Assembly (NCBI GenBank): GCA_905234005.1
Contig: CAJOFW010000202.1
Coordinates: 1 to 7,181 of the forward strand
Origin: an uncultured Oscillospiraceae bacterium
GTDB taxonomy: Bacteria > Bacillota > Clostridia > Oscillospirales > Oscillospiraceae
Direction of reading: 5' to 3'
Length of the DNA stretch: 7,181 bases
Part shown: positions 7,117-7,181 of the stretch, one piece after another
How positions within the stretch are numbered: position 1 is the stretch's first letter
How the letters are laid out: each line of letters begins with the position of its first letter
The notes under the pieces: generated by a model
Seen by the model: the letters and a program-made list of their open reading frames with translations, nothing else
The model's database searches: none
What the model was told of the DNA's origin: nothing
Made by a program: the position numbers and the translations under genes

Positions 7117-7181
7117 TCTCTTTCCGAGTCGTCGGCGGGAGCGCGCAAAGCCGCCGCCCGCACAGCGTTGTCCATACTCGC

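Noticed and set aside
7104..7181. A glmS ribozyme upstream of glmS, as found in many Firmicutes
   Set aside because: Only 78 nt of upstream sequence is available, less than the ribozyme core needs, and I see no clear conserved core. Not claimable; a covariance-model search on a longer contig would decide.

Overview
This is a GC-rich window in which every recognisable gene lies on the minus strand. Read in the direction of transcription (from high to low coordinates) the order is glmS, purB, a spacer of about 230 bp rich in repeats, purA, nadE, fumarase alpha, fumarase beta, and perhaps the first codons of one more gene running off the left edge. Strong AAGGAG/GGAGG ribosome-binding sites, the clostridial-type PurA (EAQLG and AYSS variants), the 477-residue PurB and the two-subunit class I fumarase point to a high-GC anaerobic Firmicute, probably an Oscillospiraceae/Ruminococcaceae-like Clostridium. 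That placement is inferred from protein style only.

Right part (3827-7103): glmS and purB are intact and tightly coupled. Only four bases separate them, and the purB Shine-Dalgarno sits in the last codons of glmS. Middle (3599-3826): the spacer holds two kinds of repeat structure. One is a palindromic element of about 96 bp just ahead of the purA ribosome-binding site. The other is a pair of identical 28-bp repeats in a 91-bp block bracketed by an exact 9-bp direct repeat. purA (2324-3598) is intact. Left part (236-2316): nadE and fumarase alpha are joined by an ATGA overlap, and so are fumarase alpha and beta. Here, however, the sequence is damaged. nadE has no usable start codon for its conserved N-terminus. 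Fumarase alpha carries a frameshift that removes two of its three iron-sulfur cysteines from frame, and it also looks internally shortened. At the far left (1-235) there is a hairpin after fumarase beta, an AT-rich stretch, and a good ribosome-binding site plus ATG followed by TGA at codon five.

The metabolic logic is coherent. PurA makes adenylosuccinate from IMP and aspartate. PurB splits it to AMP and fumarate, and also releases fumarate at the SAICAR step. A class I fumarase can hydrate that fumarate to malate. NadE uses ATP and releases AMP. GlmS opens the amino-sugar pathway to cell wall. I see no defence system, CRISPR, tRNA, rRNA or complete transposon. The points worth a second look are the purB-purA spacer repeats and the cluster of apparent lesions in nadE and fumarase alpha, which could be real decay or assembly error.
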